From Chloroflexota bacterium (GTDB taxonomy: Bacteria; Chloroflexota; Anaerolineae; Anaerolineales; UBA4823), in NCBI GenBank assembly GCA_012516075.1, contig JAAYXE010000084.1, forward strand, positions 1-36,882: a DNA stretch of 36,882 nt, read 5' to 3'. Under the pieces are notes generated by a model, which was not told where the DNA came from, made no database searches, and saw only the letters and a program-made list of their open reading frames with translations. A program made the position numbers and the translations under genes. This document shows positions 15,401-23,972 of this stretch, piece by piece. Numbering within the stretch: position 1 is the stretch's first letter; every line of letters begins with the position of its first letter.

Positions 15401-17935
15401 GCGCAGACCAGCGGGACCTGGTCGCAGTTGTTCGACACGGGGGCGCTGTTCAACCGCTGGCCGGCGCTCTCGGCGGTGCTGTGGTATGTGGCCCTGTTCG
15501 CCCTGGGCCTGCTGGTGTACCCCTTCCTGCGGCTGGCCCTGCCGGGGCTGCCCGACCGCGGCTACGCACTGGCGCGCAGCGCCGGTCTGCTGGTGCTCTC
15601 CTACCTGGTCTGGCTGGCGGGATCGCTGGGGGTGGTCACCAGCCGGCTGACCATCAGCGCCGTGCTGGGCATCATGCTGCTGGTTGGCCTGGCGCTGGCT
15701 TTCTACCAGCGCGACGGCCTGCGCGAGGACCTGCGCAGGCGCGCAGGCTACTTCCTGACGGTGGAAGGGCTGTTCCTGGCCCTGTTCGTATTCGACCTGC
15801 TCATCCGCCTGGGCAACCCGGACCTGTGGCACCCGTGGAAGGGCGGCGAAAAGCCCATGGACTTCGCCTACTTCAACGCCATATTGAAGAGCCCCACCTT
15901 CCCGCCCTACGATCCCTGGTTCGCCGGCGGTTACCTGAACTACTATTACTACGGCTTTGTCTTCGTGGGCGTGCTGGTCAAGTGGCTGGGCATCGTGCCG
16001 GCAGTGGCCTACAACCTGATCATCCCCACCCTGTTCGCTTTGATCGGCATTGGCGCCTTCGGCATCGCCTACAACCTGTACCGGCACTGGCAGATGCACC
16101 ACGCCCCTGACAGCGGTCGGGGCACGCTCCACGCCGGCTGGGTGGGGCTGTCCGGCGCCCTGGGTATGGTGGTGCTGGGCAACCTGGGCAATGTCAAGCT
16201 GCTCTACGAGAACTACCTGCGCGCTGGCAGCAGCGGCGCTGCTACGGAGGGGACCTTCTTCCTGGTGCGCTGGCTGTGGGCGCTGCGCGGCTTCATCATG
16301 TCGCTCACCGGCGTGCGCATGGAGATCCCGCTCGACCAGTGGTACTGGAACGCCAGCCGGGTGATGCCCCCCGACGACCAGGCCATCACCGAGTTCCCCT
16401 TCTTCTCCATTCTGTATGGAGACCCGCACGCGCATGTGTTCTCCATGGCTATCGCGCCGCTGGCCCTGGGGTTTGCGATCGCCTTCGTGCTGGGACGCGG
16501 CCGCTGGAAGGGCATCCTGAGCGCGGCGTGCAGCTTCCTGTTCGGCGGGCTGGCGATCAGCGCCCTGCGCCCCACCAACACCTGGGACTTCTACCCCTAC
16601 CTGGCGCTGGCTGTGGTGGCCGTGCTCTACACCCTGCTGGCGAACGCAGAGCCGGCGGAGGGCCTGCGCCGGCGCCTGCCCGTGCTGCGTTCTCTGCCGC
16701 AGGTCAGCCTGCGGCTGGTCACCGCCCTGCTGGGCGTGGTCGTGCTGGTCACCCTGGTGGAACTCTTCTTCAAGCCCTATACCGACTGGTACGGCCTGGG
16801 CTACGGCGAAGTGGGCCTGTGGGAAGGCCCGCGCACCCCGCTCAGCTCGTACTTCGTGCACTGGGGGCTGTTCCTGTTTGTGATCGCCTCCTGGCTGGTC
16901 TGGGAGAGCGTGGAGTGGATGTCATCCACCCCGGTCTCGGCCCTCAACAGCCTGCGGCCCCACAAAGGGCTGCTCCAGGCAGCCGGTCTGCTGGTGCTGG
17001 CGGCCGTGGGCGCCCTGCTGCTCTACGGCGTGTCGATCGGATGGGTGGTGGTGCTGCTTGGCCTGTGGGCGGCCGTGCTCCTGCTGCGCCCCGGCCAGCC
17101 GGAATCGAAGCGCGTCGTCCTCTTCCTGACCGGCACAGCGCTGGCGATCACCCTGATGGTCGAGCTGGTGGTGCTGAAGGGCGATATCGGGCGCATGAAC
17201 ACGGTCTTCAAGTTCTACCTGCAGGCCTGGACGCTGCTGGCCGTCAGTGCGGCGGCCTGCCTGGGCTGGCTGCTCACCAGCCTGCACACCTGGGAGCCGG
17301 CGCTGCGCCGTGCCTGGCAGGTGGGCGTCAGCGCCCTGGTGCTGGGCGCCGCCCTGTACACCCTGACCGCCAGCATGGCCAAGATCGAGGACCGTATGGT
17401 GCCCAGCGCGCCCCACACCCTGGACGGCATGCGCTACATGGCCTACGCCCGCTACGACTGGGAAGGCCCCATGGACCTGAGCCAGGACTACCAGGCCATC
17501 CGCTGGATGCAGGAGAACGTGGAAGGTTCGCCGGTGATCGTGGAGGCCAACCTGCGCGACCTGTACCGCTGGGGCTCGCGCTTCACCATCTACACCGGCC
17601 TGCCGGGCGTGGTCGGCTGGGAGTGGCACCAGCAGCAGCAGCGTGCCGTGGTGCCGGCCTCGTGGGTCAGCGAGCGCATCGCCGAGATCTCCGATTTCTA
17701 TCTGACGACCGACTTCGAGTACGCCTACGACTTCCTGGAGAAGTACAACGTGCGCTATATCATCGTCGGCCAGCTGGAACGCAACCACTACCCCGGCCCC
17801 GGGCTGGACAAGTTCCCCGCCGGCGAAGGGAAGTACTGGCGGACGGTGTTCCAGTACCAGGACACCACGATTTACGAGGTGCTGGACCGCACCACCGCCA
17901 TGCAGCCGGATGCAGGCTGCACACTCTGCAGGTAG
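12455..17935 (+). CDS. giant GT39-like / DUF2298 (Chlor_Arch_YYY) fusion membrane protein
   Basis: The 1826-residue protein has three parts. Residues 1-500 form a GT39-like GT-C domain with the donor-site motif LHPDER (51-56) in the first outer loop. Residues about 520-990 form an extracytoplasmic beta-rich region with two related modules (LDQPVQLNPEQTYYLTL at 629 and LDQPVPFVAGNQYTLLVEL at 757). Residues 1005-1826 form a complete DUF2298 domain with FPPYDPWFAGGYLNYYYYGF from 1149, ITEFPFFSILYGDPHAH at 1311, RPTNTWDF and RMNTVFKFYLQAW. The DUF2298 part matches the next gene throughout, including a C-terminal soluble domain. DUF2298 proteins are predicted glycosyltransferases without a settled reaction. 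The frame is intact over 5.4 kb. ATG 12455 lacks a good ribosome binding site. Confidence 0.88.
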   Translation: MTVEQNPDEVVFSKRGVALNVTLFDLLLVLVLVAGAFFRFSGLFWGEYNYLHPDERFLLQVGSSITPVVCSDPNYSDYNCPPESKRYLSLSEYFDTANSPLNPHNRGATFYVYGTLPMFIARLAVEWVFGHSGWVEMTQVGRTLSALFDLLVVLLVYLTAERLFDRRVAILAAAFSAAAVLQIQQSHFFTTDTFINFFALLTFYFAARIVSGDWAASEQPAQALQAEREGYALGDSPYNLGFSAQARPATALQRFLQHPLFLPCLAFGIALGMAVASKLNAAPVAVVLPIALGLRLMQAPPGERQGYFNQAVVFTLLAAVVSLVTFRILQPYAFSGPGFFNISLNPQWLSNLRELAAQTSGEVDFPPAMQWARRGVTFSGKNLILWGLGLPLGLLAFGGLIWAGWRLLHGWNERGRTWQHTALLWSWTVMYFTWQSLGRNPTMRYQLPIYPMLAIFAGWALVELWDLGARRRQASGSRRPGGLQWAALLAGALVLLGTYAYAYGFSQIYTRPITRVEASRWMFANIPGPINLHIETGEGELQQPLPFSYSTSISAGYPYTTSFQPRESGLLTEVYLPHVGGSIFSQEPAVLSLVVSAQPLGEDLLASAEVTIDPDLGKDPLGQPYTFTLDQPVQLNPEQTYYLTLHMPASSQAVNICGPIDLHLQGETDTLTQTIQQPPSCTLEPGIPYQVNFTAQADGVVRELTLQQALDLQGTPEAEVLRFSLYSPDDPSYLATAELSAELPDSPQEDAAYVVSLDQPVPFVAGNQYTLLVELVSESGGITLRGAGVANEGEWDDGLPLRMDGYDPFGGLYPPDLNFNMYWDDNPDKLNRFLTILDQAEYVVISSSRQWGSLPRIPERFPLVTTYYRHLIGCPDDREIEWCYNVAQPGMFQGELGFELIEVFESSPQIGPLRLNDQFAEEAFTVYDHPKVFIFRKTGAYDPEKVASILGSVDFSKVIRRPPMQFDSYPADLMLPLQRWVLAQTSGTWSQLFDTGALFNRWPALSAVLWYVALFALGLLVYPFLRLALPGLPDRGYALARSAGLLVLSYLVWLAGSLGVVTSRLTISAVLGIMLLVGLALAFYQRDGLREDLRRRAGYFLTVEGLFLALFVFDLLIRLGNPDLWHPWKGGEKPMDFAYFNAILKSPTFPPYDPWFAGGYLNYYYYGFVFVGVLVKWLGIVPAVAYNLIIPTLFALIGIGAFGIAYNLYRHWQMHHAPDSGRGTLHAGWVGLSGALGMVVLGNLGNVKLLYENYLRAGSSGAATEGTFFLVRWLWALRGFIMSLTGVRMEIPLDQWYWNASRVMPPDDQAITEFPFFSILYGDPHAHVFSMAIAPLALGFAIAFVLGRGRWKGILSAACSFLFGGLAISALRPTNTWDFYPYLALAVVAVLYTLLANAEPAEGLRRRLPVLRSLPQVSLRLVTALLGVVVLVTLVELFFKPYTDWYGLGYGEVGLWEGPRTPLSSYFVHWGLFLFVIASWLVWESVEWMSSTPVSALNSLRPHKGLLQAAGLLVLAAVGALLLYGVSIGWVVVLLGLWAAVLLLRPGQPESKRVVLFLTGTALAITLMVELVVLKGDIGRMNTVFKFYLQAWTLLAVSAAACLGWLLTSLHTWEPALRRAWQVGVSALVLGAALYTLTASMAKIEDRMVPSAPHTLDGMRYMAYARYDWEGPMDLSQDYQAIRWMQENVEGSPVIVEANLRDLYRWGSRFTIYTGLPGVVGWEWHQQQQRAVVPASWVSERIAEISDFYLTTDFEYAYDFLEKYNVRYIIVGQLERNHYPGPGLDKFPAGEGKYWRTVFQYQDTTIYEVLDRTTAMQPDAGCTLCR

Positions 17936-17959
17936 GAGCCTTTCCAGGACTGAGCATCT

Positions 17960-20551
17960 ATGTCTGACATCCTGCAAATCTTCATCTGGTGGCTGCTGGT
18001 GCAGTTGATCGGGCTGCTGGCCCTGCCGGCCGCGCAGTGGATCTTCCGCTGGCTGCCGGCTCGCGGCTATGCCTTCGCCAAACCGCTGGGGCTGCTGCTG
18101 GTGAGCTACGTGCTGTGGCTGGGCGCCTCGGCCGGATTCCTGCGCAACGATCTGGGCGGCATCCTGGCCGCCCTGGCGGCGCTGGCCGCGTTTTCGGCCT
18201 GGGCCCTGCGGCGGGAGGGCGGTTTCGAGGCGCTGCGGAATAATCTGCGGGAAAACCGGGCCATGATCCTGGCCGTGGAGGCGCTATTCACCCTGGCGCT
18301 GATCGCCTGGGCGGCACTGCGCGCCTACGCGACCTTCAAAATCGCCCCCGCAGGCGGCGAGAAGTTCATGGAGATGGCCTTCCTCAATGCGGTGCTTAAC
18401 AGCCCCGAGTTCCCCCCGCTGGACCCCTGGCTGTCGGGCTACGCCATTTCGTATTATTACTTCGGCTACGTGATGATGGCCGTGCTCACCCGCCTGAGCG
18501 GCGCCGCTCCGGGCGTGGGTTTCGACCTGTACGACGCGCTGCTCTTCGCCCTGACGCTCAGCGGCGCCTTCGGCATCGTCTACAACCTGGTGAAGGGCCA
18601 GCTCGAAGGCGGCCGGTCCGGCTCGGCCATCTCGTACGGGCTGCTGGGCGCTGCCCTGGTAGGCGTGATGGGGAACCTGGAGGGCCTGCTGGAGAGCCTG
18701 CGGGCGCGCGGCCTGCTCTCAGACGGCTTCCTGGTCTGGATCGACATTCCCGACCTGGAACAGGCGGTGGTGAGCGGCTCGTGGGCTCCGGACAACGGGT
18801 CGTGGCTGTGGTGGTGGCGGGCTTCACGCGTCATCCAGGATTACGACCTGGCCGGAAACGCGCTGGGCGTCAGCCCGATCACCGAGTTCCCGTTCTTCAG
18901 CTTCCTGCTGGGCGACAACCACCCGCACAAGCTGGCCCTGCCCTTTGTACTGCTGGCCATCGCCCTGGCCTTCAACCTGCTGCGCCGCCAGCTTTCGCTG
19001 CCCCCCGGCGAAGAGCGGGCCGCCTGGTGGAACCCGCTGCGCGCGGTTTTCCCGGGAGAGACGGCGCTCTTCCTGATCTACGCGCTGTGCATTGGGGCGC
19101 TGGGCTTTCTCAACACCTGGGATATGCCCATCTACCTGGGCCTGGCCACCCTGGCCTACGGCGCCGGGCGCTGGTCGCAGACCCGCCGGCTGGACATGGA
19201 CTTATTGAAGCGCAGCGCGGCCCTGGCTGTGGGCCTGCTGCTGGCCGGGCTGCTGCTGTACTTCTACTTTTACGTTGGATTCAGCTCGCAGGCCGGGGGC
19301 ATTCTGCCCTATGTCTTCCCGCCCACCCGGCTGCCGCAGTACTTCGTCATCTTCGGCGTGTTCGTGGTGATCCTGGGCGGCTTCCTGCCGCTGTATCTGG
19401 TCCGGCGCAGCCGGGATGCGCAGGAGCCGCCGCTGCGGCCGCCCCTGCTCAAGACCTGGGGGGCGGTGGTCGCCGCCTGTCTGGGTCTGTTTGCTGTGGT
19501 GCTGCTGCTCATGGGTGCGGTCGCCCTGGCGGCGCAGCTCGCCGGCAGGCCGCTGGCATCGGAAGCGATGCTGCAGAACGCTCTGAGAGGCATGAGCCCC
19601 GGCGAGGCGCTGGGCGTCTCACTGCTCACGCGCCTGCAGAACCCCTGGCTGTTCCTGACGCTGACCTTCCTGCTGGCCCTGTGCCTGAGCGGTCTGGCGC
19701 TGGCTGTGCGCGGCCGGCGCCCGGGAGAGGATGAGCGCACCCCGGCCGTCCCGGCTCCCGAATGCGCCAGCTCAAGCGAGGTCTTCAGCCTGCTGCTGGT
19801 CCTGTGCGGCCTGGCCCTGACGCTGAGCACCGAGTTCGTCTACCTGCGCGATGTGTTCGGCGTGCGCATGAACACCATTTTCAAGTTTTACTACCAGGGC
19901 TGGGTGCTGCTCGCCCTGGCCAGCGCCTGCGCTTTATACTGGGTGAGCAGCGCCGCACGGCCAGGCATCGGCGTGCGCGTCTACCAGGCGCTTTGCACCC
20001 TGATGATCGCTGCAGGCATGGTCTACCCCGCGTTTGGTTATTTCAGCCGGGCCGAATACTTCCAGAGTACGCCGGACCTGGACGGCGCCAGCAGCATCGC
20101 CAGTTCCAACCCCGACGACTGGGCGGCAATCGAGTGGCTGCGCGCGCAGCTTATACCCGGTGAACCCCCGCCCGTCATCCTCGAAGCTCCAGCTGACCAG
20201 TACGCCAGCTACAACTACGAGGGCCGCATCAGCACGTTCACCGGCATGCCCACCCTGCTCGGCTGGGGCGGGCACCAGAGCCAGTGGCGCGGTAACTATG
20301 AAGAGCCTGCACGGCGCGAGCCGGAAATTGAAATGATCTACACCACCGCAGATGCCGGCCAGGCGCTGGATCTGCTGTTAAAATGGAACGTGGATTACGT
20401 AATCGTGGGATCTCCCGAGCTGCAGTACATCCAGGAAAAATGCACGCTGGGCAGCAGCCCCTGCAGCCCCACCCGGGCAGTGCAGAAATTCGACCAGGCC
20501 CTGGAGCCGGTCTTCCGGCAGGGCAGTGTGACGATTTACCAGGTGCCCTGA
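17960..20551 (+). CDS. DUF2298 (Chlor_Arch_YYY) membrane protein
   Basis: An 863-residue polytopic protein, a stand-alone paralogue of the second half of the preceding giant. Shared landmarks are FPPLDPWLSGYAISYYYFGY (151-170), ITEFPFFSFLLGDNHPH (from 307), LNTWDMPIY, RMNTIFKFYYQGW, and a C-terminal soluble domain with TGMPTLLGWGGHQSQWRG. The conserved G-D-x-H-x-H triad and the Y-rich motif are candidates for the active site facing the outside. It starts 24 bases after the giant's stop; the ribosome binding site is weak. The tandem arrangement suggests duplication, with the GT39 half gained or lost in one copy. The family is predicted to take part in envelope glycan assembly; the reaction is not established. 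Confidence 0.9.
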   Translation: MSDILQIFIWWLLVQLIGLLALPAAQWIFRWLPARGYAFAKPLGLLLVSYVLWLGASAGFLRNDLGGILAALAALAAFSAWALRREGGFEALRNNLRENRAMILAVEALFTLALIAWAALRAYATFKIAPAGGEKFMEMAFLNAVLNSPEFPPLDPWLSGYAISYYYFGYVMMAVLTRLSGAAPGVGFDLYDALLFALTLSGAFGIVYNLVKGQLEGGRSGSAISYGLLGAALVGVMGNLEGLLESLRARGLLSDGFLVWIDIPDLEQAVVSGSWAPDNGSWLWWWRASRVIQDYDLAGNALGVSPITEFPFFSFLLGDNHPHKLALPFVLLAIALAFNLLRRQLSLPPGEERAAWWNPLRAVFPGETALFLIYALCIGALGFLNTWDMPIYLGLATLAYGAGRWSQTRRLDMDLLKRSAALAVGLLLAGLLLYFYFYVGFSSQAGGILPYVFPPTRLPQYFVIFGVFVVILGGFLPLYLVRRSRDAQEPPLRPPLLKTWGAVVAACLGLFAVVLLLMGAVALAAQLAGRPLASEAMLQNALRGMSPGEALGVSLLTRLQNPWLFLTLTFLLALCLSGLALAVRGRRPGEDERTPAVPAPECASSSEVFSLLLVLCGLALTLSTEFVYLRDVFGVRMNTIFKFYYQGWVLLALASACALYWVSSAARPGIGVRVYQALCTLMIAAGMVYPAFGYFSRAEYFQSTPDLDGASSIASSNPDDWAAIEWLRAQLIPGEPPPVILEAPADQYASYNYEGRISTFTGMPTLLGWGGHQSQWRGNYEEPARREPEIEMIYTTADAGQALDLLLKWNVDYVIVGSPELQYIQEKCTLGSSPCSPTRAVQKFDQALEPVFRQGSVTIYQVP

Positions 20552-20579
20552 GGGCTGAAACTTCGCGGCAGGATAATCG

Positions 20580-22406
20580 ATGACGAAGCGCTCAATCACA
20601 TTTGAACACCTTCTCTACTTCCTGGCATTTCTCCTGGCGGCGGGCCTGCGCTTCCTGAACCTGGGGAGCGCCGGGTTAAGCGAGCTGGAGGCGGGCTGGG
20701 CGATGCAGGCCCTGCGGGTGGCGCGCGGCGAGCCGCTGGCAGCCGCCCCGCTGGCGCAGCCGGCATACATCTTCCTCACCGGACTGACCTTCACCGTGCT
20801 GCCGGCCACCGACGCCCTGGCGCGCTTCTGGCCGGCCCTGAGCGGCTCGCTGCTGGTGCTGCTGCCGCTGTTCTTCCGCAGTGCTCTCGGGCGCACCGCC
20901 GCCCTGATCTGCGCCTTTGGCCTGGCCCTCGACCCCGGGCTGGTGGCCGGGGCGCGCACCGCCGGCGGCCCGCTGATGGCCGCCAGCTTCGCCCTGCTGG
21001 CGCTCGGTTTCTGGCGGGAGCGGCAGACCGTTCTTGCCGGCCTCCTGGCCGGGCTGGCCGTGCTCTCCGGGCCGGGACTGTTTTTCGGCCTGATCCTAGC
21101 CGGCCTGGGCCTGCTGGTGTTCCGGCGCTCCGGCTGGAGCATCGCCCACTGGGGCACGAACGAGCGGCCGCTGGACCTGCGCCCGGCGCTGGTCGCTGCG
21201 GCAGCGGTGATCCTGCTGCTGGGCACGTACTTCTTCCAGGTCCCCCAGGGACTGGCCGGCTGGTTCAGCGGCCTGGCGGATTTCCTGCGCGGCTTGATTC
21301 CCCCGCAGATGGATGCAGCCCCGGCCGGGCAGATCCTGTTCACCCTGATGGCCTACCAGCCGCTGGCCCTGCTGTTCGGGCTGTTCGGCGCTTTCCGCAT
21401 CCTGTTCGCCCCGGCGCTGCAGCCGGCAGCGAGCTTCTCAGACGCGGGACGCCCGGCCTACCTGCAAACGGCCCTGACCCGGCGCTATACAGGCCTGGCG
21501 CTGGTCCTGTGGGCGGGCCTGGCGCTGCTGCTGGCCCTGCTCTACCCGGCGCGCCAGCCCGGCGACCTGGTCTGGGTCATCGTCCCGCTTTGGGCCCTGG
21601 CCGCGCTGGAACTGAGCGATTTCCTGCCGCAGCGTAAGGTCGACTGGCTTGCCGCCGGTCACGCGGCGCTGATCTTCATCTTCCTGGCCCTGTTCTGGTT
21701 CAACCTGTCGGCCATCGGACGCGCCCCGGGCGCCGGCTTCGACCTGCGCGCCGGCGTGATGCTCGGCACCCTGGCGCTGGTGATCCTCACCACCGTCCTC
21801 ATCGGGCTGGGCTGGTCGTGGGAGACCGGGCTGTACGGCTTCACCTGGGGTGTGGGTGTCTCCCTGCTGGCGTATCTGATCTCGGCAAGCTGGGGCGTTT
21901 CGCAGTTGCGCGCCAGCCAGCCGGTGGAGCTGTGGACCCAGGGACCCGGCGTGCTCCAGGCCGACCTGCTGCGCAGCACGCTGGAAGAAATTTCAGTCTG
22001 GAACACCGGCTTCCCGGACCAGATCGAGATCCTGGCTCCGGACTCCAGCGCCTCGCTGCAGTGGAACCTGCGCAGCTTCACCCACGCCCGCTTCGTCGCC
22101 AACCCGGCCAGCGGCGTGTGGAGCGAGGGCGGCCTGCAGACCGTCCGCCAGGGGCTGAATCAGGGTCCCCCGGCGGTGGTGATCACCTTAACCGAAGAAG
22201 CCCCGGAGCTGGCAGCTGGCTACCGCGGGCAGGACTTTGTCTACTGGGTGGACCGCGGCTGGGAAGGCGCCGCGCCCCAGAATCTGGCCGGATGGATCAC
22301 ATTCCGCCAGGCGCCCCTTAGCCAGGGCAGCCTGTACCTGTGGGTGCGCAGCGACCTGTTCCCCGACGGTGCAGGTGAAACCAGTCGCAGTCAGGAGATT
22401 TCATGA
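20580..22406 (+). CDS. GT-C-like membrane protein (GT39 / TIGR03663-like)
   Basis: A 608-residue polytopic protein beginning with a hydrophobic segment and the GT-C-like entry LRFLNLGSAGLSELEAGWAM. Two glutamates (E35, E37) sit where related proteins have the donor-binding acidic pair, so activity is plausible but the motif is not classical. About twelve hydrophobic segments are followed by a soluble C-terminal domain of about 150 residues. It resembles proteins that accompany DUF2298 proteins in Chloroflexi and archaea (TIGR03663, Agl23-like), but this is a weaker match than its neighbours. ATG 20580 has AGGA 6 bases upstream. Its stop overlaps the cmk start by 4 bases (ATGA), tying the glycan run to cmk. 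Confidence 0.72.
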   Translation: MTKRSITFEHLLYFLAFLLAAGLRFLNLGSAGLSELEAGWAMQALRVARGEPLAAAPLAQPAYIFLTGLTFTVLPATDALARFWPALSGSLLVLLPLFFRSALGRTAALICAFGLALDPGLVAGARTAGGPLMAASFALLALGFWRERQTVLAGLLAGLAVLSGPGLFFGLILAGLGLLVFRRSGWSIAHWGTNERPLDLRPALVAAAAVILLLGTYFFQVPQGLAGWFSGLADFLRGLIPPQMDAAPAGQILFTLMAYQPLALLFGLFGAFRILFAPALQPAASFSDAGRPAYLQTALTRRYTGLALVLWAGLALLLALLYPARQPGDLVWVIVPLWALAALELSDFLPQRKVDWLAAGHAALIFIFLALFWFNLSAIGRAPGAGFDLRAGVMLGTLALVILTTVLIGLGWSWETGLYGFTWGVGVSLLAYLISASWGVSQLRASQPVELWTQGPGVLQADLLRSTLEEISVWNTGFPDQIEILAPDSSASLQWNLRSFTHARFVANPASGVWSEGGLQTVRQGLNQGPPAVVITLTEEAPELAAGYRGQDFVYWVDRGWEGAAPQNLAGWITFRQAPLSQGSLYLWVRSDLFPDGAGETSRSQEIS

Positions 22407-23104
22407 GTCAGGCAAAAATTATCGCCATCGACGGCCCGGCGGCCTCCGGCAAAACCACACTGGGCGTCCAGCTTGCCCGCCGGCTGGACTATCTCTTCTT
22501 CGATACCGGGGTGATGTACCGGGCAATCACCTGGGCGGCCCTGGACCGCGGCGTTCCATTAGATAACCCCGAAGCGCTCACCCGGCTGGCAGAGGAGGTG
22601 GTCATCGACGTGCGCCCGCCCTCGCGCGACGACGGGCGCCTTTCGGATGTGCTGCTGGACGGGCAGGACATCACCTGGGAGATCCGCCACCCGCAGGTGG
22701 ACCAGAACGTCTCCGTGGTGTCGGCCTACCCGGGCGTGCGCAGCGCCCTGTTCAACCACCAGCGGCGGGTGGGTCTGCGCGGGCATGTGGTGATGGTCGG
22801 GCGCGATATCGGCACCGTGGTGCTGCCCGAAGCCGACCTGAAGATATACCTGGACGCCTCGGTGGAGGAGCGCGCCCGCCGGCGCTACGCCGAGCTGGTC
22901 GCGCGCGGCGCCAGCGCACGCTACGAAGACGTGCTGGAAGACATGCACCGGCGGGACCGCATCGACTCAACGCGCGCCATCGCCCCCCTGCGCCCGGCGG
23001 AGGACGCGGTCATCCTGAGTTCCGACGGGCTGGAGGCTGACGAAGTGCTGGAGCGCGCCCTGGCGCTGGTCCACCAGTGTCAGGAACAGCCCTCCCGGGA
23101 GTAA
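22403..23104 (+). CDS. cmk: cytidylate kinase
   Basis: A 233-residue nucleoside monophosphate kinase that phosphorylates CMP and dCMP with ATP in the cytoplasm. The P-loop is GPAASGKTT (residues 11-19); DTGVMYRA follows, and GRDIGTVVLPEA and RRDRIDSTRAIAPL are family signatures of the CMP-binding and lid regions. The length is normal. ATG 22403 has AGGAG 5 bases upstream and overlaps the preceding stop, so translation is coupled. cmk followed by plsC is a common bacterial arrangement. It would recycle CMP, including CMP released by phospholipid synthesis and by CDP-sugar-using enzymes. Confidence 0.96.
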   Translation: MSQAKIIAIDGPAASGKTTLGVQLARRLDYLFFDTGVMYRAITWAALDRGVPLDNPEALTRLAEEVVIDVRPPSRDDGRLSDVLLDGQDITWEIRHPQVDQNVSVVSAYPGVRSALFNHQRRVGLRGHVVMVGRDIGTVVLPEADLKIYLDASVEERARRRYAELVARGASARYEDVLEDMHRRDRIDSTRAIAPLRPAEDAVILSSDGLEADEVLERALALVHQCQEQPSRE

Positions 23105-23147
23105 AATTGTACCAACGAACGATTCACAAAGGCTGCACAACCACATC

Positions 23148-23879
23148 ATGGAACTGACCCAACAGGATAAGAAATACGCCAGCAAAGAATACAACCACGC
23201 CCGCCTGGAAAGGCGGCGCTGGTTTTTACGCTTTTTAATCAAAAACATCGGCTTTACCCTGCTGGCCAAACAGGGCCCGGTGGAGGGGCTGGAAAACGTG
23301 CCGCGTGAAGGGCCGGCGCTGATCATGATCAACCACATCTCCTTCGCCGACCCGATCGCCGTGATTAACGTCTTACCGCGCAACATGGTGCCGATGGCGA
23401 AAATCGAGGCCTTCAACTACCCGCTGGTAGGCATCTTCCCCAAACTGTGGGAGGTCATCCCGGTGCGGCGCGACGAGATCGACCGGCGCGCGCTGCAGCA
23501 GGCCTTTGCCGTTTTGAAGGCCGGCGAGCTGGTGATGATCGCCCCCGAGGGGACGCGCAGCCCGCAGCTCAAGCCGGGCCGGGAGGGCGTGGCCTACATC
23601 GCCAGCCGGGCCAACGTGCCCATCGTGCCCACCGCAGTGGACGGCTCGATCGGTTTTCCGGCGCTGCGCCCCTTCGGCCCGTGGAAAACCTCAGGAATTT
23701 CTATCAAATTCGGGCGGCCCTTCCGCTACAAGCCGGAGTACCTGCGCGCCGGGCGGGAGCACCTGCGCAAAATGACGGACGAAGCCATGTACATCCTGGC
23801 CGCCATGCTGCCCGAAGAGCGCCGCGGATACTACTCAGACCTTTCAAAAGCAACAGAAGATACCATCATACGCTTGTAA
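23148..23879 (+). CDS. plsC: 1-acyl-sn-glycerol-3-phosphate acyltransferase (PlsC family)
   Basis: A 243-residue membrane-associated acyltransferase that adds the second acyl chain to lysophosphatidic acid. The catalytic H-x4-D is present as NHISFAD (62-68) and the glycerol-phosphate binding motif as PEGTRS (133-138); VPTAVDGS matches the fourth conserved block. Length is normal. It lies 43 bases after cmk. A TAAAAT at 23102-23107 could serve as a -10 box for an extra internal promoter; the ATG at 23148 has no obvious ribosome binding site. A related acyltransferase substrate is possible, but phospholipid synthesis is the default reading. Confidence 0.93.
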   Translation: MELTQQDKKYASKEYNHARLERRRWFLRFLIKNIGFTLLAKQGPVEGLENVPREGPALIMINHISFADPIAVINVLPRNMVPMAKIEAFNYPLVGIFPKLWEVIPVRRDEIDRRALQQAFAVLKAGELVMIAPEGTRSPQLKPGREGVAYIASRANVPIVPTAVDGSIGFPALRPFGPWKTSGISIKFGRPFRYKPEYLRAGREHLRKMTDEAMYILAAMLPEERRGYYSDLSKATEDTIIRL

Positions 23880-23911
23880 TAACGGGCGGCGGCGAAATAT
23901 AATGCTATAAT
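23874..23911 (+). promoter_or_regulatory. promoter for the histidine kinase gene
   Basis: TTGTAA at 23874-23879 is followed after 18 bases by TATAAT at 23898-23903. A second TATAAT at 23906-23911 is preceded by TGC, an extended -10 form. Either would give a leader of about 55-65 bases to the ATG at 23973. Confidence 0.6.
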
Positions 23912-23972
23912 CCTCTCTGGTTAACCCGATCCACATCGCTGCCACACATCTTTCCTCGACCGCCCGTACCGT

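Noticed and set aside
14783..16861. 692-codon minus-strand frame opposite the giant gene
   Set aside because: Antisense of a GC-rich membrane protein gene with no domain signature.
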